In this document: piece by piece, positions 22,736 to 34,057 of the stretch | How the letters are laid out: every line of letters starts with the position of its first letter | How positions within the stretch are numbered: position 1 is the first letter of the stretch | DNA from: Amanita rubescens | Taxonomy: Eukaryota; Basidiomycota; Agaricomycetes; Agaricales; Amanitaceae | NCBI GenBank assembly: GCA_015039365.1 | Contig: WION01000416.1 | Location: 1-46,332 of the forward strand | Direction: 5' to 3' | Length of the DNA stretch: 46,332 nucleotides | The notes under the pieces: model-generated | Told to the model about the DNA's origin: nothing | The model's input: only the letters and a program-made list of their open reading frames with translations | Database searches by the model: none | Translations under genes and position numbers: made by a program

Positions 22736-25700
22736 TCATATCTCTCCCGGCGCCGCGTGGTAATGGGCTGGCAAAGGGGCCAAAGGGGGAGGGGAAACTC
22801 TAACAGTAGTACATGCGTCAATCAACTTTCTCCTCAACTCTTCACAGTGTCGTTGATGATCTGCAATCGTGAATTCACATTTCACAAACAAGATAAGACA
22901 GAAGAACACACTCACATGTACTTGGCCACATTCCATTAAGCACATCGACCACCCTCACCACCGTTTTGGCAAGTTCCAAAAAGTTGAGCAAAGTCCGATC
23001 GTGACTCCACATTCGAAGGCACCTAAGTTCACGATAAGAGATTAATAAATACCGATGCCCCTTGACTCTGGCTAAATGGAACGACGAAATGAAACTCACA
23101 GTGCTAGCTGAGTTGAATACCATGTGACGTCAAATGGTCTCCTGGTCCACATGCTGCCTAGCTTATCTTCGACGTGTTGCCGAAGGCTTAACTCGGAGTC
23201 GGCCTGGTCAATCAACCGCTTCGTCCAGTCATCTGTCATGGACGAATACTAAACCACGTCGTCAACCAAATCAACCATATACTTACACCATTGCTCTGCT
23301 TCACGACGAGTGAAGAATGGCTTGCTTGGACTGTCGTCGTAGCCAATAATACTGAAACCGAAGATGAGAATGTAGATATGAAATCACAATTCGAACCCAA
23401 ATACCTCCGATGCGCTTTCTTAATTAAGAAGCGTGAGCTGGTGAAGGTTAGCTACAGCATCTAACACGTGCACGGAGATAATCCTCACTTTTGTATCAGC
23501 TCCCGACATCGATGTATTATGACCGAGTCAAAATTGCAAGAATGAGAATCAAGCGAGTCTTGCAGCGACATCGTTTCGTTCAATGCTTCAGCCGCGTACT
23601 CCGATTTGTCCTCGGTGCCAAGGTTACCCCAAATGAGGCGCGTGCAGAAGTTGAAGAGAAGCATGCTCCTGCAGTACAGTGCCCAAACGGACTCCTTCGG
23701 TGACAATGATTGGGAAGACTCGGTGAACGAGGGAGAAACGCAATCGATCGCTTCTCCCGGGAATAACAACGCATACTGGGGTTCGTCAGTTAACGCGTCG
23801 ATAACGACAGGAATTGGAACCCAATGACGGACTCACATTACCAGGATTGGCCAGCCAGAAGCTTACTGGCTCATTCCCGTGGCATACGCACAGCGTATTG
23901 TAAATTGAAATAATTGCGAGTGCATTCCAGCACACTCGACGACTTTCTTCCGCTTCTATCTCGTCTGCAGTCCAGACCGGATCCCAGGGTAAAGGAAAAG
24001 TTTGAACGGCTCGTGGGTCGCTCGGAGTTTCAAGGGTAGCACATGAGCAGGTTTTTGGGATCACACGACCGTAGGATGCTGTCTCCGGTATCGTGGGCAC
24101 ACTATCAGCTCGGAACTTGGTTGCCATCGGATCAACTGCATCACGCTGGGTCAGCTTACGGGCAGAGATGATGTCGTCCAACTCTCGAAGGGCGCGAGTA
24201 AGCCTATCGGGGTTATAGGATGGATGTACAGACGACTCGAATAGAGACATGATCTGTGTTAAAGTTAATAATATATCCAGGAAATTGCGCAAAAAGGGCA
24301 CTCACAAAGGCTGCACCAGCTAGTTTGACGTCGATCTGACCAGATCTATAGGAAGCAGTAAGCGTAGACTGAGCCGAGCTAGCAAGGCGCATAGCAGCGT
24401 CCCGGCCGCTTGAACCACGCCCCTTCTCGCTCGATTTCATAAGGGCCGAAAGGGCCAAGCCGGAATAAATGAAGGCAGGCTGGATGTGGATCCGCTTTTC
24501 ATCGTCATATAGGCAATCTCTCAAGTGGTCCAAATTGACGAAGCAGAACCACTGGGGGGCATCGGACACGCTATAGAACGGGTCAATGACAAAAGATCAG
24601 GGTGGTCAGAGATTCCCGACTCAACAGGTATGTGAATGCATCAACGATCGACCTCAGGCTGTGTCAACCTAACCAGTCAGCGTCGGCCAAGGGCAAAGCA
24701 TGCGTGCGACTCGCCTGTAGCTAGCCAAGATCGCGTTCCACTGACGTCTCTTGTCTTCCAGCATACCAAGACTTCCGGGACTTGTTGATGGGTACGGATT
24801 CGAGGCCTGTAGTCGAGGATAAGGGTTACCTGTAGGCCGTGTCTCAAATGCCACGTCGCGGGCTAAAGGTGGTGATTCAGACTGTAAAGGGTTGCCCGTC
24901 AGCGTGAACATATACAAATGTCACTGACCCTGTTTACCTTGACGGCAAGCCCCCCGTCCATAGTTTGGCTCAAAGAGGGAATCGACGATGTTCCGGTAAG
25001 AGCGTGCGTATGCGAATCCATCTCGCGATCCTTATCATCCTTGATGTTCGTCGCCATGGTTGCTGGGGAGTTTAGATACTCTTCTGCGGTCGTACGTCTG
25101 CGTTTCGTGGTAGTCGTTGCTGGGGTAGGCTCCTCCAGAAGGCGCTTTTTAGGTCGTCTCTGCCGAGTGCCTGGGTGTTTATCGGGGCCTCTCCGTTTAG
25201 GCACTGCGTCATACTCGCAAGCGTTTGATCTTCGGGCACAATTATTGCAGGTCGGTCGCTTAGAATCGCAACGAATTTTCCGACTGCGACTGTATAATTG
25301 ATGAAATCGATAAACGCTGATAGCTTAATCAATGCTGATGTCGGTAACAAAACGAGACGCACCATTGGTTGCAGGCTATGACAACATTAGATATCTCCTT
25401 TCGTGGCTTGGGATTACCACTATTGCTCAACACGTTGGATGGAGACGTCTCTGATCTCAGGTGGGTCGAGGGTACTTGAGGAGCGACACTCTGCATGCTG
25501 GACATGATGGACATGCCTGCCGGCCGAGAATACGGAGCATCATGCGTAGAATCACCCGGCAAACGGCGCACGTCGTCGGAGGGAGCAATGTACCTGTAGT
25601 CCAGCTGCCTGTACCCCAGAGGTGCAGATGGTGGAAGCCGAACAGCGGATGCCAGAGAATGAAGAGTCGCGCCTGGCTGAGAATGAGGCTGGAGAGAGTA

Positions 25701-26018
25701 CGTCGCTGCAGGAAAGATGTTGTGGGAAGTCGAATCGGGTACTTGCAGGGCGGTTAACTGCGGGAGTTGCTGCGCGCCGACAGGCAGCGCGTACTCATAT
25801 CTCGGGGCGTAGCTTGTTGTGGCACGCTGGATGTCAGGTTGATCATACTGATACCGGACTTAATAGACGGAACAGGTGAGAACATAAAATCTAGTTGCGG
25901 AAGCGATGGCTACACACGTACAACTGTCACCGGGCGGGGGAGGATAAGTAGTTCCGAAGACGGGAGAGTGGAGACCGGAGCCGTCTTCGCTAGACTGGGC
26001 GCTTTCGTCAGAAAGCAT
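22736..26018 (-). CDS. Zn(II)2Cys6 fungal-specific transcription factor
   Basis: The DNA-binding domain is a clear zinc cluster at about 25215-25375: ACNQC, RSRKIRCDSKRPTC, NNC, ARRSNACEYD. This gives C-x2-C-x6-C-x6-C-x2-C-x6-C across one intron (about 25290-25362). A basic stretch (RRGPDKHPGTRQRRPKKR) follows it. About 210 residues of Pro/Ser/Gln-rich sequence precede the cluster; the start MLSDESAQSS at 26018 is my choice and could lie further upstream. Downstream, DKRRQWNAILASYR, HIQPAFIYSGLALSALMKSSE, LTASYRSGQIDVKLAG, EAEESRRVCWNALAI and WLANPGN match the fungal-specific middle homology region of basidiomycete factors. The C-terminal exons (SMTDDWTKRL, LRMWSHDRTLLNFLELAK) are less familiar. 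Stop TGA at 22736-22738. About 800 residues and many introns. Targets cannot be predicted. Confidence 0.85.
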
Positions 26019-27403
26019 TGGGTGCAGGGCCTGGGGTATATAGTGATGGACGAGAGTTGCGACCATATAAGTGGAATCAGGAGGCGTACTAGGGACGAAG
26101 AGAGGGAAAGGCAGCCAGCAAGTAGATGGTACTTGTGAGTCAAGCGCAAGGCCACGCGAAATTGGGTTTAGGAAGTCCACGGAGAGAAACTCAGACACGC
26201 AGAACAGATTTAGAGATTGGGATGAATTTCGTTATGGTGCAATTAAGGTTGCTCCAAACAATGCGCTCAGCCCTTGGCTATGGTGAATGGCTCGCGATCT
26301 TCACCGTCGACACGCCTGCGTGAACGGCCCGGTTTATGTCCATGTAGTGACGAGAGGCAATCATTTGCCATGACAAATCCTGTACATGTCTCCTCGCGAC
26401 TCGGCTTCAGGATCGCAAATTGACCCTCGATCGGCCATGAGCTGTTCTCACCGACCAGCTCGCGTCCAGGGCGGATCATTACTGTGTCCATACCACTCGT
26501 GTACTCAGCACAGTCTGCTGTATTATTATCGTCTGCGTCCACGAGGCTGACCAGAGATGACGACACACCTTGTGAAGCCCCTTGGGGCGAACAGGGACGC
26601 CACAGCGCCCCATGCGGCACGCATTTACGCCACCACACCATCTCGGACCCGCCAGTGCGTCTAGGAGGTGGCTAGCTGAATCTGATACGTGTGAAGCGTA
26701 TCAATTCATTTTGCAGATCCTACTCCCGCCGACGTGTCTCTGTACCTTCCATCCAACCCTGACTGTCCTCCAACCGCTAGCCTGCATATTCAAATTGATA
26801 TCAGATTTTCGGCACTTGTCTCCGAATTCAATTCCTTTTATTAACTTTTTCACAGTCGCTTTGGTGCAGCTTGACACTTTCCGCCTTATCCGCGAGTATT
26901 GGCCGATCGGTTCAGATGAGACCAGTCCTGACTTATCTTTAGAACAAACCATTTTCTGACACTCCGCTTGAACCCTCTTAGCTTCTCATATTCCATGCCA
27001 TAAATCGGGGTTAAATCGAACAAATACAAGAACTTCATTACAGCACGACTCTAAAGAACCGCTGATACAGGATCATATCACCAGCAACTAGACAACCAAA
27101 TCGGGGCTCGAACAGGTGAGAAAACGTGGTCGAGACATCTCCAGGGCCGAAAAGATGCGTTTACGAAACTACCCTTCTTTCGTCGCCTGATGTGCATGGT
27201 GGGACAGTGAATCATAGAACGTAGGAAGAAAGAAACAATTAAGGACAACAAAACATTTACAATCTTCTGGGCGAAACGAGGAAGCACTTGCGCTTGACTT
27301 CTTTTATCCGACTAGGCCTCCAGCAGTTTGGACAGGCGCGGGAGATCCGAGAGCTAGACCGAGCCACACCCATTCAGCCATTGCAAGACATGGTGCAACA
27401 TCA
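26019..27403. other. Intergenic region, possible extra 5' exons of the zinc-cluster gene
   Basis: The frame upstream of my chosen start stays open to 26198 (MSEFLSVDFL). A further minus-strand open frame at 26267-26641 (124 codons) could be a 5' exon, but it has no motif and no clear join. From 26650 to 27400 the plus-strand frames look random. The right end is the 3' flank of the PWWP gene. Confidence 0.35.
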
Positions 27404-28922
27404 TCATGAATCCGTACCATCCTTCGTGCCATTCGCTTCAACATCCATCGCATCCGTGGTTTCCTGGGCAGTCTCCTTCTCTTTCGCTTGCTCTTCCTCC
27501 CGCGGCTTTTCCTGCTCCGGTACTTCTCCCGCTGCAAACTCTTTGGTTTCTGTCCCCTTGTCACCATCACCTTTCGCGGCACCATTTGTCGTTACAGTTT
27601 CGGCACCATTGGACTTGTTGGCATTCAAAATTTGATGCCACTTATCCACCAGCGCCTTTGCTCGTTCCCTAAACTTGAACTCTGCGTCACGAGGCACCTT
27701 GTCCTCCGATAACACGGCAATGTGGCGCATAACCTTGCCTATCTTGGAAAACTGCGGAAACAATCAAGAACCATCATACTCCAGATACCTAGGGGCTTAC
27801 TGATAGATATTGAATGTTAATTCTATCGTAATTCTCCACGCTAGTGAAAAGGCTATCCAAGGCAGGCATCTCCTTAATCGCGATTAGTTTCAGCTCAAGG
27901 ACGATAAAACACGATCTCACTTCATCTTTTGGCAATCCTTTGGCACTCAAGAAGCTCTTTTGTAACTTGTGCCGCCAATCTCGAACTCTCACCGCCTCAG
28001 GGTCATTAGACAACTTAGCTTCAGTAGTAACATGATGAGCCGATAAAAAGAATCACACGTGAAATGTAGATAAGCGCCTCACCGTCATCAATTTCTTCTT
28101 CCTTGTCACGTTTCGCCTTCTTCGTAGGTGGGGGTGATGCCTTCTTGTCCCTGGCGTCCTCGGCCTCGCCTTCACCACCCTCACCCTCATCTTCAGACTC
28201 GACCATGGCCTTGGACTTGGTGCCATTGCGCTTGGTTTTGGTTGATACTAAAGATGACCCCGTTAATCAATTTAACTATTTCCTCGTCCACGGATACCCG
28301 CCTTTCCTAGCTTTCGAGCCAGCGTCAGAAATTCTCTTTCTCTTTTTTGACTTGGACTTCCCCGACTCTTCATCTTCACGTTCGCTTTCCAGTTCGTCAA
28401 TTTCAGCATTGGCTTCCTCTTCAACAGCCAACTGAGTAGCTGCTTGTATTTCTTGCTCCCATTTGCTGGGATCTAGCGCAATCCGATAGCCTTGCAGAAG
28501 GTCCCCCGACTTTTTGTAGGGTTCGTTTATATATGACTCGATTTCGTGAGGCTGTAGCTTGGAAATGTCTTTCGACACTAGCCACGCGCTAAACATGACA
28601 CGTCAGCAATGGCCCTTCCATCAGTAATGAAAGAGCAACGTACTAATCCCCGGTGGGGAAGAACCTGACGCAATAAAACGTCGCTTTTTTACTTGTAGGA
28701 CGTTCTTTGGAAACACCCGGAGGAACAGTCTCCGGGTCGACAACCTTGACGCGGCACAGAACGCAGTTAGGACTGCGAGGAAACTTTGGATAAACGTAGC
28801 GAAATACGCGACGGCCTTACCATGCCAGGCCACGGGGGATAACCGCGTACTTTTCCTAATACAACATCGCGAGTTTCGTAAGAAGAGGTCTCCTTCACTG
28901 CCTTTGCAGTCTTTTTACTCAT
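27404..28922 (-). CDS. PWWP-domain chromatin protein with IBD-like C-terminal domain
   Basis: The start MSKKTAKAVKETSSYE at 28922 leads directly into a PWWP domain: VVLGKVRGYPPWPGM, VVDPETVPPG, KKATFYCVRFFPTGDYAWL and SKDISKLQPHEIESY. PPWP replaces the classical PWWP string, as in many members. PWWP domains bind methylated histone tails together with DNA. A charged, acidic and Lys-rich linker with nuclear-signal-like KSKSKKRKR and KKAKRDKEEE follows. The C-terminal helical block (VRVRDWRHKLQKSFLSAKG, MPALDSLFTSVENYD, FSKIGKVMRHIAVLSED) resembles the integrase-binding domain of LEDGF/HRP2. The end is a low-complexity acidic tail with stop at 27404. The overall plan, PWWP then charged linker then IBD-like bundle, suggests a nuclear adaptor that brings partners to transcribed chromatin. 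About 400 residues; several introns, one using AAG as acceptor. Confidence 0.85.
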
Positions 28923-31839
28923 GGCTTGCTCTCCTGGGAACAATTAAAAGATTACAAGAAGAAAACGGGTAAAGCGACGAGCTGAGATGGTTGAAGCACG
29001 AGACAATCTGGAGTGCAACTCACTATTCCCACGAGTCACGTTTCTCCAAGATTACCACGGGGGCCCGTGCACTCGCGTTTGTTGATGGGCGTAGTAATGA
29101 TCGACTGACTTTTTTCGACGTACTACTACAATGTGAAGCAATCACAGAAAGCTCCGATGTCCCAGGAACCTATATAACTACCTTGAGGATGTGGCATATG
29201 ACTGGGTTACACACACCATGAGAGAATTCATTCACAGAACCACCCCGGGACTTCCCGGTAGTAGCAGCCACAGCGACAGGTAGGAACTTGTAGAGAACGT
29301 ATTACGACCGCTCTGGATAGGAGTAAGTGGCCATTATTAAACGCAGAGCATTGCTGGAATCACAAGTCTGGCTTAGGTGCTTCTAGGTAGAAGCCCCCGC
29401 ATACGGACATTTGATAAGACAGGATCTTTGAGAACGAAGTGGATTGTTTTTGTTGTGGTGGCGCACTGGTGACACATCTTTCACATTGGCCCGATCTCTA
29501 AATCATAAGATGCCTTGGATCTGAACCTCGACCTCGCAGGCTGGCATCGAGCGCGCGTGATTCAGCATGCCGATGATTTCAATCGCTCTTCATCTCAGTC
29601 CCATGAATGAACTGGGAATACCAAGTCATCGACCTTGACCCAGGAACATGATATGGCTATCGCTGTGCTCGCGAAGAGTAGTAGCCGCAGCATGAACGCG
29701 ATGCACTGGCAACACTAGCAAGCCCAACATGGCTGACCCTGTCTCCGATGTCGGAACTTTGCAAGGGTCTCTCGTTGGAGGTGTGCCCGATGCAGACTAG
29801 TCGGCATAGCAAAACGCAACTGAGAACGACAACCTGCATTCTATCCATTCATCATGATATGAACGCCATTCATTGACAATAATCAGAAGCCAGCTAAATA
29901 CGTCTGCTACGAACCTGATGAAACAATCTAAGAATCCCATCATTCTCGAGCTGAGCTACCAGTATTCAGGTTTGTAAGGGTCAATTGCTGGTATAGAAGT
30001 TCACGGACCTTAAATGCAGAAACTAAGAGAGGTCCTTGGCTTAAACCTGTCGCAATACCATGTTGTTTTCCAAGGACAACCTTTCCGCAAAGAAGTAGCG
30101 CAAAAATAGCGAGGAACGGCAGTCCCGAGTTTGAGCTACTGAGCCTTAACCGAGAGTTGGTTTGCGGACAGAAAACTTTGATGGCCTAGCTGCCAAGACG
30201 GTCTTCACATACGGGTGCCTGACTGCCCATATCATTTCATGAGAAAAGGAAAGCCAGCTGATGAAAGTAGATTAATCGAGAAGGAAGAGGGTCCTGTCGC
30301 AATACATACGTGAGATTTCATACACCGATCAATTGGGATGCCAATGTGAAGCCTTGCAAAGAATCAACGCATGTATCAGAAGGATTGCGCTAAAAGAGCT
30401 GATCACACACGTAGGAAGACACAGGAGAGAGGCCTAATAATAGGGAATAGACGAAAACATATTCTTGCTGACTTCCTTTCACATGAGAATTTGGCGCCAT
30501 ATCGTGGCACTTCTGCAAGCTCGACGCGGATAACTTGTTCGGCGTATGACATGACTCCATGGATATGCACGAAATGTGTATATTCGGCATGCGGACAACA
30601 GTGGCCGTCGTACACAGTAATTTCGGACCGCAGCGCCTATATCGAAACCAGTTTGCGTAAATAATCCGAGATTTGCCACAGCTTACCGAGTCCGAATAGC
30701 AGCATTACCTTACTGGCTAAGGTCCACGATGTCTCCGCATGTAGCGCGTAAGAACGACGACTGCGTGAAACAGACCAAAGGGATAGCAATCTCGCCGGGA
30801 GCTCGATGACAAAAACAATGAGATGAGGTCAGAACCGGAAAATTAGCGTCTCCCGGATCATGCGGAGTTTGTAAACTTTGCTCAATACTCATCACAACGA
30901 TGTGGGCGCGGTCGGCGGTCGCACAATCTGCCTGATGGCGGGCGGTTCCAATCAGCGTCTACGTATGTGTGCTTATATATGGCACATCCTGGAACGCTAG
31001 CCTGATACAAGTATAATAAGACGTACCTGAATGCAGTGGCAAGTGGCTAGACTTGAGCGCTTTATGTAAATTTCCGTGCCAAAATTTGTCAAGGGGGGTA
31101 AATGATTGCAATGGGTTTTCGGCGCGTTGCCCCGTCGTCATATGGCTGCATATGCAGACTTGAACGTACTAGAGTGCATACTACGCGATTCTAGGAGACA
31201 TTGAGTTCTCGGAACTTGGATAAGAGGAAAGCTGTTTCATCCCACGTTGCGCGAACATGTTACCACATGGCCAGTAACTGTAACAGATTGATATATCAGA
31301 GCAAGACGACGCGACAACGGGGCTGCCTAACAACGGTTTCCCCCCAGTCACCAGCATCTGACCATATGATCGACAAGTGACGTCTGTCGTGAAAAAAAAA
31401 TGGTTTCAAATTCGGAAGACGGGCAATTATCTGTCGTCTCGAACTCAAGTACTTATCCAGACTATTCAGAACAATTATGCTTTTGACGTCGGTAATTTGT
31501 TTGATATTATGGGAAAGATGTACGTACTTAGTCACATCAGTGAAGCTGCGCGCCGTTAAATTCATCTGTTGTGGCTGCCCTATGATGTAAGTTACAAAAT
31601 CAGCGTTACCCTGAGTGATCTGGGTCCTGAAGCATCTCGCTTCCACACCCTCCAAATCCAATAGATTCCAATACATACTTTCGCCCATGAGATAACCTTG
31701 CGCCTTCATCATAATTCTTCCCCATTTGGCAGTCATGTCGATATAAAACCGGGAAGGATCGAATGTTTGGCTCCACCATTTTTACCGTTCAATCAGCGGT
31801 CTTTCTTGATTGCCTTTCTTTCTTTTCCACTTTCCCTCA
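28923..31839. other. Gene-poor region of about 2.9 kb
   Basis: No gene could be supported. Open frames at 28991-29221 and 30371-30664 (+) and several short ones near 30390-30680 (-) lack motifs. The minus-strand frame 31296-31736 (146 codons) is the longest and begins 103 bases from the oppositely oriented gene at 31840. It could be a small divergent gene, but nothing in it is recognisable. The left end contains the promoter of the PWWP gene. No terminal repeats or transposase traces were seen. Confidence 0.4.
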
Positions 31840-32544
31840 ATGTCGAATATCACCGCCTACGTCCTCCAAGAGAGAAACGAGCCTAACGGCGCGATTTCCT
31901 ACAATGATATGCAAAATCGACTTTCCATCTCTTACCGATGCACCCTCAAAAATGACAAGGGTACAACTTGGTCCGTATTTGATCAGACTGGCCTTGGGGG
32001 CGGTGCTTTTGTTCCCGTCTTCATGCTTGAGTTTGGACGGGACCACGGATTAGGCGTAATCCATACTGGACCAAAAGAATGTGTGTCGATGAGAAAATTC
32101 CTCAGCAAGGCGTCCCTACTGGGAAAGTGAGTGTCAATGCATTCGCTCACTGTTGACATGCCCTGACTCATTGTTATGTATCTAGTACACGTATTCGAAA
32201 ATTCAAGGGAACAGATGGTAAAGAATACACATGGAGTCATCGCGAGATGGGCGAGTATGAATGGGTTGTAAGTGCAGGGCATCTATTACCTGTTTATCAA
32301 CTGAAGAGGTACATCAGTGCATGGACTCCGGTGCTGATATCGTGGCATACTACCGTCGCGGGGGTGTCAGTCGGGCTGGTGTCAAATCATCAAACATACT
32401 GGTTGTTGAGGAGAGATGCAAGAAATTAGCGTCTGGTATGTGAAGAAATATTTTAGTACTCCAGGCACTCGTTGACGTCAACCAACAGACTTTGTCGCGA
32501 CGCTCATGATTATGAGGCATATTGTGACTCACGAACTCCGATAA
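31840..32544 (+). CDS. DUF6593-like basidiomycete protein
   Basis: Four exons (31840-32126, 32186-32267, 32318-32435, 32489-32544) give an uninterrupted product of 180 residues. All introns are GT-AG and about 50 nt long. The start is MSNITAYVLQERNEP. The core shows the pattern of this lineage-specific family: FKGTDGKEYTWSHR, then GEYEWVCMDSGADIVAYY, SSNILVVEE, and the C-terminal helix FVATLMIMRHIVTHELR. Relatives share R-F-DG-Y-W, EW-C, VA-Y, LTVEE and TLTIMRHI. No enzymatic motif, signal peptide or membrane helix is present; function is unknown. Reading through the last intron would end the protein early at 32443, while splicing restores the conserved IMRH end, so the longer model is preferred. 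Confidence 0.75.
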
Positions 32545-34057
32545 ACCCTCTCATATATTCTAGCATTTTATTACCCAGCTCTGCGTCAGTTATCATAATT
32601 ATCGTACTGTAGTGTAGTATTCCTTGCAGGTGCCTTTCACTTTCGGTTTGGGACTTTTTGTTTAGCGTCCAGGACGTACAACTTTGATATATTTGACAAG
32701 TTCCCGTCGGATAACTGATCATGTACTATTATTATGTATGTAAAATTTTAGCTTTCCCCACTACTCTACGATCCGTGTGCGCAGTTTGAAACGTCCATAA
32801 TCGAGCATACTATTCTTGTTGCCGTAGCGCGTGCTTGTGAAGAAAACCTTATTTGAGCCACAGTCAAGTCCTAATCGTCATTCTTTGCACAACTTGCGAC
32901 TTTCAGGGACAACTTGAAATTACGGGAATATGATTACGTCATAATACCTGCCTTGACGGTGGACCAGAACCCCTGAAAGGGTCAATATTCAATGCTAAAT
33001 ATTATGGCAACTTTCTCAAGTACATCTCGAAAGTCGTCAGTCACCGAGGTGGAACAGATGATTCCGCCAATGATATTAAATCGTCACAGCAAAACGAGTC
33101 AGGTGAAAATCTAAGAAGTGATGTGCGTTCTGATTCTGCCTCTTCAAATCTGCATTTCTTATTTAATTTAAGATGATTCTTATTTCTGATAATAATTGTC
33201 CCCAACCGCGATGACATCCTACCACTGCTGTCCGCACGCAAATTTCACCACCTCATGCGCGCTTGGGCCCTCAGAACAGATGGTTATCACTCATCTTATG
33301 TATAATGTTCATTTGAAGAAGTTTCATGATACTTATAGCAGAAATAATAGGCAAAAAAATTAGCAGTCGGGAAGAAACAATGTCTGTGCGATTTTCAGAG
33401 GTTCAGTGAAATAAACTTGATAGTTTGAATTTCAAGTTCGCGATAAGATGCACTGTCGCGTCGTGCCAAGTACTAGTGCGATGGATTAGCACAATCAGTG
33501 AAGGGCCTCAAGCTGCAGAGAACCAATACCTACTTTGAAGAGCACGAGATTTATGCACCAACCTGCATCTGCCTCTTCCCTCACCTCGAAACAACTTCCA
33601 CCTTATTATCAAATTGATTATTATCCTGTAGTACCTCCCTTTCTTCAGATGATGAATAGACTTAAGCAGTCCAGGGCTTACCCTGGCTTATCGATGTCGT
33701 CGCCTCGTGAAGGAGATTGAACCGGGATGACGGGAAGCGTGACTGATGTGACTCGAACCCTATCTTTTTGAAGCGAATTACTTCCTTTATTTTTCAGGTT
33801 TATATAGAGGTGTAATAAGAAGCACATAGACCTCCCAAACAAATCCGGAGGCTGATATCCATCAGCAAGCACATATCCTTAGGTAAGTGTTTGAAACCCG
33901 TTTCGGACCGAAGTCTAGCGCTGCTTTTCTTTTTTCGAATGGAAATGAGTGTATTACGTGTCCTATCGTAAAAGCGCTTCTAGTGTGGGATTGAAGGTAT
34001 TTAGTTCGCTTCCCAATGCGTTTGCCTCCGTCCTTGAGTTTTGAACGACACTACTAG
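32545..34057. other. Intergenic region before oxidase copy 3
   Basis: AT-rich DNA without a motif-bearing frame. Short open frames at 33041-33241 (-), 33535-33720 (+) and 33678-33872 (-) look random. The last 200 bases are the probable promoter of the oxidase gene at 34058. I saw no TATA element as clear as those of copies 1 and 2. Confidence 0.45.

Noticed and set aside
26267..26641. 124-codon minus-strand open frame upstream of the zinc-cluster gene
   Set aside because: Could be a 5' exon, but no in-frame splice join to the next exon was found and no motif is present.
28923..31295. Possible transposon remains in the gene-poor gap
   Set aside because: No terminal repeats, target-site duplications, reverse transcriptase or transposase motifs could be seen by eye.
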